From: Micromonospora kangleipakensis
Lineage (GTDB): Bacteria > Actinomycetota > Actinomycetes > Mycobacteriales > Micromonosporaceae
Direction: 5' to 3'
Length of the DNA stretch: 64,000 nt
Assembly (NCBI RefSeq): GCF_004217615.1
Contig: NZ_SHLD01000001.1
Location: 4,340,001-4,404,000 of the forward strand
Positions 43,739-54,062 of this stretch are shown in pieces. Position 1 is the first letter of the stretch. The number at the start of each line of letters is the position of its first letter. Under the pieces are notes generated by a model. That model searched no databases. It saw nothing but the letters and a program-made list of their open reading frames with translations, and was not told where the DNA came from. The translations under genes were made by a program, and so were the position numbers.

Positions 43739-43861
43739 CTGTCCAGTCCTCCCGGCGCCTCCGGCTCAGAGGCGGCTGAGAGCTAGCCTCCTAGGATGCC
43801 CTAAAGGTAGTGACGTGCCGCGCCAGAACAAGGGACGCCACCGCAGCGGTCGAGGGACGGG

Positions 43862-44236
43862 TCACCGCTCCGGGATGGGGGCGTCGGTGTGGCCGTCGAT
43901 CACCTGCCGGTCCGCCAGCGGGCGGTCGAGCGGGATGCGGATCCGCCACTCCACCGCCTCGTCGCCGCCGGACCAGAAGAGCCGGGACGGCCGCACCGAG
44001 ACGTGCACGACGACCGAGCTGGCGTCCTCGGTGGTCGCCACCCGGGACACCACGTACCCCGGGTCCTTGTGCAGGTGCGCCACGATCACCTGGGGATCGT
44101 CGGTGCGGTCGTACGCCTCGACGGAAATCTCCTGGTGGTCGGGGCGGAGCAGGTCCCGGGCCACCGGCACCGCGCCGATCAGCAGGACCGTGCCCAGCAG
44201 GATCCAGCCCGCGCCGCGTCGCCGCCACCAGCTCAT
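43862..44236 (-). CDS. Hypothetical exported or membrane-anchored protein
   Basis: 124 residues with an N-terminal helix (WRRRGAGWILLGTVLLIGAV) acting as anchor or signal, then a beta-rich domain of ~95 residues (YDRTDDPQVIVAHLHKDPGY, SVVVHVSVRPS, VEWRIRIPLDRPLADRQVIDGH). I do not recognise a family. The start is eight bases after the stop of the GAF-LuxR regulator gene on the same strand, so the two are likely cotranscribed. Confidence 0.6.
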   Translation of the reverse strand: MSWWRRRGAGWILLGTVLLIGAVPVARDLLRPDHQEISVEAYDRTDDPQVIVAHLHKDPGYVVSRVATTEDASSVVVHVSVRPSRLFWSGGDEAVEWRIRIPLDRPLADRQVIDGHTDAPIPER

Positions 44237-44244
44237 CGCGGCGC

Positions 44245-45186
44245 CTAGGGGAGGAGCCCGGCGCGGCGGGCGGCGACCACGACCTCCAGGCGGGTGTGCG
44301 CACCGAGCTTGCGCATCGCCGAGCGGAGATAGCTCTTCACCGTCTCCGGTCGCAGCCCGAGCTGGTCGGCGACGTCGGCGTTGGTGCAGCCCAGCGCCAC
44401 GCAGGCCAGCACGTCGGTCTCGCGGGGGGAGAGCGGATTGGCCGGGGCCGGCCCGCCGCCCTCGGGCCGGGTCACCGCGCCGGCGAGCCGGTCGGCCACC
44501 GCGTCCAGCCGGTCCCGCAGCTCCGGGTCGTCGATCCGGCGCAGCAGTCCGCGCAGCTCGGCGTGGGCCTGCCGCACCTCTTCCCAGTCCGGACCGGCGA
44601 CACCCGGATCCAGGACCGCGTCGGGGGAACCGCCCCGGTCCACGGGTCGGGGGGCGGCCGTCCGCAGGGTGGTGAGCGCGGCCCGGGCGGCATCCCGGTC
44701 CGTCAGCCGTCGTTCCAGCTCACGGCCGGCGCCCACGGCGGTGGCCACGAGGCGGTCGCCGAGGGCGAGCCGCTGTCGGACGGCGCCGTAGAGGACCGCG
44801 CGGACCTCCCGGTGCACCACCACCGGCACGGCGACGACCGAGCGCAGCCCCTCGGCGGCGACCGGGCCGTCGTACTCGTGGCTGATCGAGCGGGCCACCG
44901 GGTAGTCGTTGACCCGCAGCGGCAGGCCGAGCGCGAGGGCCTTGCCGCCGAGGCCGGCGCCGGCGTTGATGGCCAGGCCGCGCAGCGCGGCGGTGGTGGT
45001 GCCGGCGAGCTCGGTGATCGTCATCCGGGGCGGCCCGCCCGGCTGGACCATGCCGCCGAAGGCGACCGGCAGCCCGGTGCCGCGCAGCAGGGTCAGCAGG
45101 GCGCGGCGGATCTGGTCGCCGTCGTCGCGCGGATACAGCGGCTCCAGCGTCCTCACCTCCCCGGCGACCGGGCGTCCCGTTGCCAC
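44245..45186 (-). CDS. GAF-LuxR transcriptional regulator
   Basis: 313 residues. A GAF-like sensory domain (~15-150; LTLLRGTGLPVAFGGMVQ, GLGGKALALGLPLRVNDYP, LRSVVAVPVVVHREVRAVLYG), a linker helix and a C-terminal LuxR helix-turn-helix (~245-310; LSPRETDVLACVALGCTNADVADQLGL, ETVKSYLRSAMRKLG). It resembles regulators of aromatic or fatty-acid degradation. Divergent from two acyl-CoA synthetase genes with a 20-bp palindrome between, so it probably regulates them. GTG 45186 overlaps that palindrome; a later GTG at 45156 follows GGGGAGG. Confidence 0.85.
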   Translation of the reverse strand: MATGRPVAGEVRTLEPLYPRDDGDQIRRALLTLLRGTGLPVAFGGMVQPGGPPRMTITELAGTTTAALRGLAINAGAGLGGKALALGLPLRVNDYPVARSISHEYDGPVAAEGLRSVVAVPVVVHREVRAVLYGAVRQRLALGDRLVATAVGAGRELERRLTDRDAARAALTTLRTAAPRPVDRGGSPDAVLDPGVAGPDWEEVRQAHAELRGLLRRIDDPELRDRLDAVADRLAGAVTRPEGGGPAPANPLSPRETDVLACVALGCTNADVADQLGLRPETVKSYLRSAMRKLGAHTRLEVVVAARRAGLLP

Positions 45187-45202
45187 CCCCGTCCGGGGGT
45201 GG
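45183..45202. promoter_or_regulatory. Perfect palindrome between the GAF-LuxR regulator and the acyl-CoA synthetases
   Basis: CCACCCCCG (45183-45191), TC, then CGGGGGTGG (45194-45202): nine-base arms, no mismatch. It sits at the 5' end of the regulator gene and about 90 bases before the synthetase start. A candidate operator for the regulator. Confidence 0.5.
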
Positions 45203-45293
45203 TGAGACCTGCGTCACCCGATCGAGGATCAGCGTACTGCGCGCGGCGCCGTCCCCGCCTGGCCGCGCGCCCGGTGACAGGAAGGACACCCCC

Positions 45294-46981
<1,688 letters not shown>

Positions 46982-46985
<4 letters not shown>

Positions 46986-48603
46986 GGCTGCCCTCGTACG
47001 CCAGCGGGATCTCCGACGTCCCGCTGCTCGGCGACACCATCGGCGCGAACCTGGCCCGGACGGTCGAGGCGTACCCGGACCGGGAGGCCCTGGTCGACTG
47101 CCCGAGCGGCCGGCGGTGGTCGTACGCCGAATTCGGCCGCGCGGTGGGCGAGCTGGCCCGCGGCCTGCTCGCGGCGGGCGTCGGCAAGGGTGACCGGGTC
47201 GGCATCTGGGCGCCGAACTGCCCGGAGTGGGTGCTGGTCCAGTACGCGACCGCGGCGATCGGCGCGATCATGGTGAACATCAACCCGGCCTACCGGCGGC
47301 ACGAGCTGGAGTACGTGCTGAACCAGTCCGGGGTGAGCCTGCTGGTCTCCTGGCCGAGCTACCGGACCAGCGACTACCGGTCGATGATCGAGCAGGTCCG
47401 GCACGCCTGCCCGGGGTTGCGGCGGGTCGTCTACATCGGGGAGTCGAGCTGGGACGACCTGGTGGCCGGGGCGGTGGCGGTGCCGGCGGCGCGGCTGGCC
47501 GAGCGGGCGGCGCAGCTCTCCTGCGACGACCCGATCAACATCCAGTACACCTCGGGCACCACCGGGTTCCGAAGGGTGCGACGCTGTCGCACCACAACAT
47601 CCTCAACAACGGCTACTTCGTCGGCGAGCTGGTCCGCTACACGGAGCAGGACCGGGTCTGCCTGCCGGTGCCGTTCTACCACTGCTTCGGCATGGTGATG
47701 GGCAACCTGGGCGCGACCAGTCACGGCGCGTGCGTCATCATCCCGGCGCCGACCTTCGACCCGGCCGCGACGCTGCGCGCGGTCGCGGCCGAGCGGGCCA
47801 CCTCGCTGTACGGGGTGCCGACCATGTTCATCGCCGAGCTGGGCCTGCCCGACTTCGCCTCCTACGACCTGTCCAGCCTGCGCACCGGGATCATGGCGGG
47901 CTCGCCGTGCCCGGTGGAGGTGATGAAGCGGGTCATCGCCGAGATGAACATGGCCGAGGTGTCGATCTGCTACGGCATGACCGAGACCTCGCCGGTGTCC
48001 ACGCAGACCCGGCACGACGACGACCTGGACCGGCGTACCGCCACGGTGGGGCGGGTGCTGCCGCACGTCGAGGTGAAGGTGGTCGACCCGGCGACCGGGG
48101 TGACCGTGCCCCGGGGCGAGCCGGGGGAGCTGTGCACCCGCGGGTACTCGGTGATGCTCGGCTACTGGGAGGAGCCGGAGAAGACCGCTGAGGCGATCGA
48201 CCCGGCGCGGTGGATGCACACCGGTGACCTGGCGGTGATGCGCGAGGACGGCTACCTGACCATCGTCGGCCGGATCAAGGACATGATCATCCGGGGTGGC
48301 GAGAACGTCTACCCGCGCGAGATCGAGGAGTTCCTCTACCGGCACCCGAAGATCTCCGACGTGCAGGTGGTGGGCGTCCCCGACGAGCGGTACGGCGAGG
48401 AGATCCTGGCCTGCGTGATCCTGCGCGACGGGCACGACACCCTGACCGTCGAGGAGGTGGCGGAGTTCTGCCGGGACCGGCTGGCCCACTACAAGATCCC
48501 CCGGTACGTCCGGGTGCTGGACGCCTTCCCGATGACCGTCAGCGGCAAGGTCCGCAAGGTGGAGCTGCGCCGCGAGGGTCTGGGCGCGGCGGGCGAGGGC
48601 TGA
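46982..48603 (+). pseudogene. Second acyl-CoA synthetase (FadD-like), frameshifted in the ATP loop
   Basis: The first frame gives a normal N-terminal half to [12 protein letters not shown] near 47567. The signature continues in the next frame as [10 protein letters not shown], with [13 protein letters not shown] ([12 protein letters not shown]), [23 protein letters not shown] and [12 protein letters not shown] to 48603. One missing C (ttCCgaag for ttCCCgaag) restores a 541-residue FadD-type enzyme. As sequenced, the product stops early and lacks the catalytic C-terminal domain. The fine agreement of the flanking frames makes a sequencing error likely; if real, the gene is dead. Confidence 0.8.
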
Positions 48604-48615
48604 CGCTCGACGCTT

Positions 48616-48653
48616 CCCGGTCGGACGGCCCCACGTGTGGCCGTCCGACCGGG
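48616..48653 (+). terminator. Terminator after the acyl-CoA synthetase genes
   Basis: CCCGGTCGGACGGCC (48616-48630) and its exact complement (48639-48653) form a perfect 15-bp stem with an eight-base loop, 12 bases after the stop. Confidence 0.8.
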
Positions 48654-48663
48654 GGAGGTCGAC

Positions 48664-49007
48664 GTGGGTCACGTGTTCGTCCGGCTCGCCGGGCACGGGC
48701 TGCGGCTGGTGCCGTACTGGCCGTGCCGGTTCGCGCGGGCCGCCGGTCCGTCCCTCGTGGAGGTGACCGTTGGCTCCTGGGAAGGGGAGCGCCGGGCGGT
48801 GATCGGGCCGGGCGCGGCGTCGGTGCCCGACGTGGTGGACGTCAACGAGGGCACGGTGACCGGGGACTGGCGGCTGGAGGTAGGGCCGTTCACCCTCTGC
48901 TCCCGGTGGGCCGCCAGCAGGCGCTGATCTTCAACGGTCAGGCCCCGGTGGAGGAGAGCGGTCTGCTGCGGGCCGCCGGTGACCGGATGGCCGTCACGCT
49001 CTGCTGA
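48664..49007 (+). pseudogene. Hypothetical gene with a frameshift near its end
   Basis: Starts GTG after GGGGGAGG: MGHVFVRLAGHGLRLVPYWP, then an 80-residue beta-rich stretch (VVDVNEGTVTGDWRLEVGPF). This frame stops at 48927. The next frame continues with strong coding bias as GRQQALIFNGQAPVEESGLL and ends DRMAVTLC at 49007. A single missing base near 48900-48915 would join them into ~115 residues. Family not recognised. Confidence 0.45.
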
Positions 49008-49034
49008 GGGGCAACGGCGGCTGGTGCGCCGGGA

Positions 49035-49040
49035 TATCTT
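49035..49040 (+). promoter_or_regulatory. Candidate -10 box before the truncated GNAT gene
   Basis: TATCTT ends six bases before the GTG at 49047. No ribosome site precedes that GTG, as expected for a leaderless mRNA. Confidence 0.3.
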
Positions 49041-49046
49041 CGCGCG

Positions 49047-49415
49047 GTGACGGAGATCAACAGCAAGCGGCTGGTCCTGCGGGACTGGCGGGAGTCCGAT
49101 CTGGCCCCGTGGGCCGCGATGAACGCGGACCCGCTGGTACGGGAGCACCTGGGCCCGTTGCTCGACCTCGAGCAGGCCACCGCCTCGGTGCGCCACTTCC
49201 AGCAGGACATCGACCGCAAGGGCTACGGCTTCTGGGCGGTCGAGGTGCGCGACACCGGTGAGTTCATCGGCTTCACCGGCTTGGACGACGTGGACGACGG
49301 GGTGCGTCGCCTCGGCATGACCACCGACCCGGGCGAGGACTTCGACGACCCGGAGGAGGAGGGCCCGCTGCGCCGGCAGACGCTGTGGCGCCTTCGCCGT
49401 CCCGACCCGCGCTGA
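49047..49415 (+). pseudogene. GNAT acetyltransferase with its acetyl-CoA core deleted in frame
   Basis: 122 residues against the usual ~175. The N-terminal half is a normal RimJ/RimL-like start (TSKRLVLRDWRESDLAPWAAMN-type; GFWAVEVRDTGEFIGFTGLDDV). It then jumps directly to the C-terminal segment RRLGMTTDPGEDFDDP and LRRQTLWRLRRP. The central ~55-60 residues with the R/Q-x-x-G-x-G/A pyrophosphate loop are absent, so it should not bind acetyl-CoA. The reading frame stays open, which points to a real deletion rather than a sequencing slip. Confidence 0.6.
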
Positions 49416-49446
49416 CGCTGTCGGTGGCCCCGGCTGAACTGCGGCC

Positions 49447-50166
49447 GTGTCCGACCGTTGTTATCCCGTACCGGAGCTGGCCGCCGCGACGGCTGACCGC
49501 GCCGCCGCCTGGCGGTTCATCCGCCGCTTCTGCGCCGCCTGGCTGGCACCGTTCGGCCCGGACGACGGCTGCGCCGAGGCGGCGCGGCGCTGCGCGCGGC
49601 GGAGGCCGCGTTGGCGCTCGCCCTGCCGGCCGCGCTGCGCGAGGGGTATGCCCTGCTCGGTGGCCGCCCCGACCTGACCAGCAACCAGGACACGCTGCCG
49701 CCACCCGACGAGCTTTACGTCGACGACGGGGCGCTGGTGTTCCGGGTGGAGAACCAGGCGTGCGCGTTTTGGGGGGTGCCGCTGGCGGAGCTGGGCCGGG
49801 CCGACCCGCCGACGGCCATGCGCCCCGACCTGGCCGACAAGTCCGCCGAGCGCTGGGAGCCGTGGCTGCCGACCGTGTCGATGTCCCTGGTGGAGGTCGT
49901 CCTCTCGGAGAGCCTGGCCGGCGAGGACGGGCTGAGTGACCACCGCGACGGGGAGGACGCCGACGACGCGCTGCTCGCCGCCCACTTCACGCGGCTGCCT
50001 GTCCCGGCGTACCCCGATCGACCAGCCGGAGCAGGGCAGCCGCTGGTGGTACGGCCACGACCTGCTGGTCCGCGACGACGGCGGCTGGCTGTCGGCGCGG
50101 GCCCGCACCCCGCAGGCGTGGGAGGCGCTGCGGGAGCTGCTGCCCGGCGACTGGATGGGGGAGTGA
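49447..50166 (+). pseudogene. SMI1/KNR4-like gene with two frameshifts
   Basis: Coding sequence runs through three frame segments: MSDRCYPVPELAAATADRAA to about 49590, then LALPAALREGYALLGGRPDL and FRVENQACAFWGVPLAEL to about 50015, then IDQPEQGSRWWYGHDLLVRD to LLPGDWMGE. One missing base near 49590 and one extra C in tacCCCCg would restore a ~239-residue protein. LPAALREGYALLGGR with the ENQACAFWGV core resembles SMI1/KNR4 (SUKH) proteins, some of which are toxin-immunity proteins. A 31-codon frame (50163-50258) overlaps its end and is of unclear status. Confidence 0.55.
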
Positions 50167-50261
50167 AGCTCACCGAGGGCACGGACGCGCTGCTCGCCGC
50201 CTTCGACCGGGTCCGGGTGACCGAGCTGTTCGACCCGGCCCGGCCGAGCAGCGTCTGACCG

Positions 50262-50555
50262 TCAGCCCCGCCGGCGGGCCTGGAGGGTGTACGTCTGCGC
50301 CAGCCGCCAGGGCCGGTCGGCCAAGCGCCACTCGCCGTGCACGTCGCGGACCATGGCGCCGGGCAGCGCGTCCCAGGGCGCGCTGTCGTGCTCGACCAGC
50401 ATGGTGAGGTCCAGCCCCGCCTCGAGCAGGGCGGTGACCACCTCGCCGAGTCCGTGGTTCCACGAGTGCGTGACGGTGTGCTGGAAGGTCACCTCGGTCT
50501 GCACGTACGTCCCTGGCCCGTCCCACACCAGCGGCTCCGGCCGCTCGAAGTACGG
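50262..50555 (-). pseudogene. 3' fragment of a class I SAM methyltransferase gene
   Basis: Ninety-seven codons encode the C-terminal part only: YFERPEPLVWDGPGTYVQTE, THSWNHGLGEVVTALLEAGL, LTMLVEHDSAPWDALPG, WRLADRPWRLAQTYTLQA. This NHGLGE..ALL..G pattern is the usual C-terminus of small UbiE-like methyltransferases. An in-frame stop lies immediately upstream (50556-50558) and the SAM-binding half is absent. It abuts the promoter of the divergent MFS gene, so the missing 5' part was probably lost in a deletion. Confidence 0.65.
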
Positions 50556-50611
50556 TCACCGGCAGACCCCTCGCACGGGCCCGACGGCCGGTTCAACCGG
50601 GATCCGCCTGG

Positions 50612-50617
50612 TAGGTT
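50612..50617 (+). promoter_or_regulatory. Candidate -10 box for a leaderless MFS mRNA
   Basis: TAGGTT ends eight bases before the GTG at 50626, with no ribosome site between. TTCAAC at 50592 is only 14 bases upstream, short for a -35 box. Confidence 0.3.
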
Positions 50618-50625
50618 CGCTCGCC

Positions 50626-51897
50626 GTGACGGGGACGACGGGGGAACGGCTCGACGGGCGCTTCGCCCGGCTCTGGGCGGCCAGCACCATGTCGGCGCTG
50701 GGCAGCGGGATGGCCACCGTGGCCGCGCCGCTGTTCGTGGCCGCGCGGACCGACGACCCGCTGACCGTGTCGGTGGCCTCGGCGGTGGCGTGGCTGCCGT
50801 GGCTGCTCTTCGCCCTGCCCGGCGGGGTCCTGGTCGACCGGGTCGACCGGCGTCGGCTGATGGTCGTCATCGACTGGGTACGCGTCGTCGCCCTGGCGGT
50901 GCTGACCGCCGCGATCGTCAACGGCCGGGCCGGGGTGGCCCTGCTCTACGCGGTGCTCTTCGTGGTCAACGCCGGCGAGGTGGTGTTCCGGGCCGCCGGC
51001 CAGGCGATGCTGCCGACGCTGGTGCCCCGGTCGTTGCTGGAACGCGCCAACGGCTGGCTGGGCGGCGGCACCACCCTGACGCAGGGCATGATCGCCGGTC
51101 CGCTCGGCGGGTTCCTCTTCGTGCTGGCGGCGAGCATCCCGTTCGGCGTCAACGCCGCCACGTACGCGCTCAGCGCCGTCCTCATCGGCCTGGTCGCCGG
51201 GTCGTACCGGGCAGGCTCCGGCCCGGAGCCGGGCGGGCGCCGCTCGGTCCGCGCGGAGGTCGTCGAGGGGTTCCGCTGGCTGATGTCGCAGCGGCTGCTG
51301 CGCACCATGACCTTGCTGATCGGGCTGCTCAACGTCACCCTCACCGCCGCCATCGCGGTGCTGGTGCTGCTCGCCACGCAGCGGCTGGGCCTCGGCTCGG
51401 TCGGCTACGGCGTGCTCTTCACCTGCATGGCGGTCGGCGGGCTGCTCGGCTCGGTGGTCGGCGACCGGCTGGTCGCCCGGATCACCGCCACCTGGACCAT
51501 CCGGATCGGGCTGCTGATCGAGGCCGGCCTGCACCTGGCCCTCGCGGCGTCCCGCAGCGCGGTGGTCATCGCGGTCGCGCTCTTCGCGTTCGGGGTGCAC
51601 GGCGCGCTGTGGAACATGGTGTCGAACTCGCTGCGCCAGCGGTTGACCCCGGCCGTGTTGCAGGGGCGGGTGGGCAGCACCACGCTCTTCATCGCCGCCG
51701 GCGGCAACTGTCTCGGCGCGCTGCTCGGCGGGGTGGTCGCCGCCCGGTTCGGGTTGACCGCGCCGTACTGGGTGGGGTTCGTGGTCGCCGTCGCGGTGAC
51801 GGCGGTGACCTGGCGGGTCTTCGCCCGGTCGACGGTCGCCGCCGCGTACGCCGTCCCCGCGCCCACGCCCGACGATCGCCCGGCGACCGTCGCCTAG
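50626..51897 (+). CDS. MFS transporter (enterobactin-exporter/MdtG-like)
   Basis: 423 residues, about twelve membrane segments. Motif-A-like loop LPGGVLVDRVDRRRLMVVIDWVR lies between TM2 and TM3, and the TM5 region reads TLTQGMIAGPLGGFLF. This is the EntS-like MFS group of exporters. The GTG start fits a leaderless transcript. About 28 bases separate it from the DUF1152 gene, which has its own good ribosome site, so the two may be cotranscribed. Confidence 0.85.
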   Translation: MTGTTGERLDGRFARLWAASTMSALGSGMATVAAPLFVAARTDDPLTVSVASAVAWLPWLLFALPGGVLVDRVDRRRLMVVIDWVRVVALAVLTAAIVNGRAGVALLYAVLFVVNAGEVVFRAAGQAMLPTLVPRSLLERANGWLGGGTTLTQGMIAGPLGGFLFVLAASIPFGVNAATYALSAVLIGLVAGSYRAGSGPEPGGRRSVRAEVVEGFRWLMSQRLLRTMTLLIGLLNVTLTAAIAVLVLLATQRLGLGSVGYGVLFTCMAVGGLLGSVVGDRLVARITATWTIRIGLLIEAGLHLALAASRSAVVIAVALFAFGVHGALWNMVSNSLRQRLTPAVLQGRVGSTTLFIAAGGNCLGALLGGVVAARFGLTAPYWVGFVVAVAVTAVTWRVFARSTVAAAYAVPAPTPDDRPATVA

Positions 51898-51925
51898 GGT
51901 GGGGCCGACCGAAGGAGGACCGCCC

Positions 51926-52882
51926 GTGCCGTCGCTCGCCGTGCCGCCGCTCTTGGCCGCGCTGGAGGGGTCGGCGAGGGTCCTGATCGCCGGCGCCGGC
52001 GGCGGTTTCGACGTGTACGCCGGCCTCCCGCTGGCCGTCTCGCTCCGCGCCGCCGGCCGGCGGGTGCACCTGGCCAACCTCTCCTTCACCCAGCTCGAAC
52101 TACTCGACCTGGACGTCTGGGCGGCGGAGAACGTCGCCGCGGTCACCCCGCACACCGCGGGACCGGACGATTACTTCCCGGAACGCGCGCTGGCCCGGTG
52201 GCTCGCCGCGCAGGACCTGCCGTCGACCGTGTACGCGTTCCCGAAGGTGGGGGTGCAGCCGCTGCGGGCCGCTTACCGGCAGCTGGTCGACATCCTCGGG
52301 GTGGACGCGGTGGTGCTGGTCGACGGCGGCACCGACATCCTGATGCGCGGCGACGAGGCCGGCCTCGGCACCCCGGTGGAGGACATGACCAGCCTCGCCG
52401 CCGTCGCCGGCCTGGACGTGCCGGTGAAGCTGGTCGTCTGCCTCGGCTTCGGCATCGACGCGTACCACGGGGTCAACCACAGCCAGGTGCTGGAGAACAT
52501 CGCCGACCTCGACCGGGACGGCGCCTACCTCGGCGCGCTGTCCATCCCCGGCGCGAGCCGGGAGGCCGAGCTGTACCGGGACGCCGTCGCGTACGGCCAG
52601 GCCGCCACCCCGCTGCGGCCCAGCATCGTGCACGGGCAGATCGCCGCGGCCACCCGCGGCGCGTCGGGCGACATCCACGTCACCCGGCGCACCCGGGGCA
52701 GCACGCTGTTCGTCAACCCGCTGATGGCCGTCTACTTCAGCTTCGACCTGGCCGGCCTGGCCCGCCGCTCGCTCTACCTGGACCGGCTGGAGCACACCGT
52801 CGGGATGCGGCAGGTGGCGTCCCGGATCGACGACTTCCGCGAGGAGGTCGAGCGCCGGGTGCCCCGGGCCTTCCCGCACTGA
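51926..52882 (+). CDS. DUF1152 protein
   Basis: 318 residues. A Rossmann-like start (VLIAGAGGGFDVYAGLPLAVSL) and the family pattern VVLVDGGTDILMRGDEAGLGTPVEDM, CLGFGIDAYHGVNHSQVLENI and FVNPLMAVYFSFDLAGLARRSLYLD. The Gly-rich loop and acidic stretch suggest nucleotide or sugar-phosphate binding, but the function of DUF1152 is unknown. GTG follows AAGGAGGAC. Confidence 0.85.
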   Translation: MPSLAVPPLLAALEGSARVLIAGAGGGFDVYAGLPLAVSLRAAGRRVHLANLSFTQLELLDLDVWAAENVAAVTPHTAGPDDYFPERALARWLAAQDLPSTVYAFPKVGVQPLRAAYRQLVDILGVDAVVLVDGGTDILMRGDEAGLGTPVEDMTSLAAVAGLDVPVKLVVCLGFGIDAYHGVNHSQVLENIADLDRDGAYLGALSIPGASREAELYRDAVAYGQAATPLRPSIVHGQIAAATRGASGDIHVTRRTRGSTLFVNPLMAVYFSFDLAGLARRSLYLDRLEHTVGMRQVASRIDDFREEVERRVPRAFPH

Positions 52883-52888
52883 CCGGGG

Positions 52889-53956
52889 TCAGGCGAGCGG
52901 CGGGACGGGCAGCACCACACCCTCGGCGGCGGAGCGGTGCGCCAGCTCGATCAGCGCGACGGTGGCGACCGCGTCGCGCGGGTCGACCGGCATCGGCGTG
53001 CCGTCGCGCAGCGCCGCCGTGGCCTGGGCGTAGAAGTCCTGGTAGCGGCCCGGCTCGGTGGGCACCGGGCGGAGGTCGCCGTCGGCGCCGAGCTGGCCGT
53101 ACCCCTCGGGCGGGACCTCGCCCCAGCCCGGCTTGTCCGGTCGGCCGCCGTCGCGCAGCGCCGCCTCCTGCACGTCCAGCCCGTACGTGGTGTAGCCGGC
53201 GCGGTCGCCGAGGACCCGCATCCGCGGTCCGAGCTGCGGGGTCACCGCGCTCATCCACAGGTGCGAGCGGACGCCGCCGGCGTGGGTCAGCGCGACGAAC
53301 GCGTCGTCGTCGACCTCGGCGCCGGGACGTCGGCGGTCCACCTCCGCGTAGACGCGCTCCACCGGGCCGAAGAGCTGGACGGCCTGGTCGACCAGGTGCG
53401 CGCCGAGGTCGAACAGCGCGCCACCGGCCTCGCCGGGCGCGGCGCTCTCCCGCCAGCCCGGCTTGATCGCCGGCCGCCAGCGCTCGAACCGCGACTCGAA
53501 GCGGCTCACCCGCCCCAGCTCGCCCGCCTCGACGAGGCGGCGGGCCGTGAGGAAGTCGCCGTCCCAGCGGCGGTTCTGGAACACGGTCAGCGGCACCCCC
53601 CGGCGGGCCGCCTCGTCGACCAGCGCGCGGCTCTCCGCGGCGCTGGGCGCGAGCGGCTTGTCCACCACGACCGGCAGCCCGGCCGCCAGCGCCGCCCGGG
53701 CCATCGGCGCGTGCTGCCGGTTCGGCGTCGCCACCACCACCAGGTCGAGGGTGTCCGCGGTGCGCCACAGCTGGTCGGCGTCGTCGAGGAGCCGGGCGTC
53801 GGGATGCTCCTGGCGGGCCTGCTCCCGTCGCTCCGGGTTGGCCGTGACGATGGCGTCCAGCCGCAGCCCGGGGGTCGCGGCGATCAGCGGGGCGTGGAAC
53901 ACCCGCCCGGCGATCCCGTACCCCAGCAGCCCCACTCGCAGCGGCGCCTGCGCCAT
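52889..53956 (-). CDS. Gfo/Idh/MocA-family oxidoreductase
   Basis: 355 residues. Rossmann NAD(P) domain (RVGLLGYGIAGRVFHAPLI), family lysine in VVVDKPLAPSAAES and a C-terminal alpha/beta domain (~125-340; FQNRRWDGDFLTARRL, GGALFDLGAHLVDQAVQLFG). It oxidises or reduces a sugar or polyol; substrate unknown. GGGGGGA precedes the ATG. Convergent with DUF1152 and divergent from the cyclase gene. Confidence 0.9.
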   Translation of the reverse strand: MAQAPLRVGLLGYGIAGRVFHAPLIAATPGLRLDAIVTANPERREQARQEHPDARLLDDADQLWRTADTLDLVVVATPNRQHAPMARAALAAGLPVVVDKPLAPSAAESRALVDEAARRGVPLTVFQNRRWDGDFLTARRLVEAGELGRVSRFESRFERWRPAIKPGWRESAAPGEAGGALFDLGAHLVDQAVQLFGPVERVYAEVDRRRPGAEVDDDAFVALTHAGGVRSHLWMSAVTPQLGPRMRVLGDRAGYTTYGLDVQEAALRDGGRPDKPGWGEVPPEGYGQLGADGDLRPVPTEPGRYQDFYAQATAALRDGTPMPVDPRDAVATVALIELAHRSAAEGVVLPVPPLA

Positions 53957-54062
53957 GCCGTCCCCCCGTTCCTCGGTGATTCCCCGAATCTACGCGCCGC
54001 CCGGGGCGCGGGTCGGCGGGTCCCCCGGCGGGCGGCGGCCGGGTGTGTGGCAGCGTGGCGGG

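Noticed and set aside
50163..50258. A 31-codon frame after the SMI1-like gene
   Set aside because: It has a start and a G-rich upstream stretch but no recognisable content and lies in a region of broken genes.
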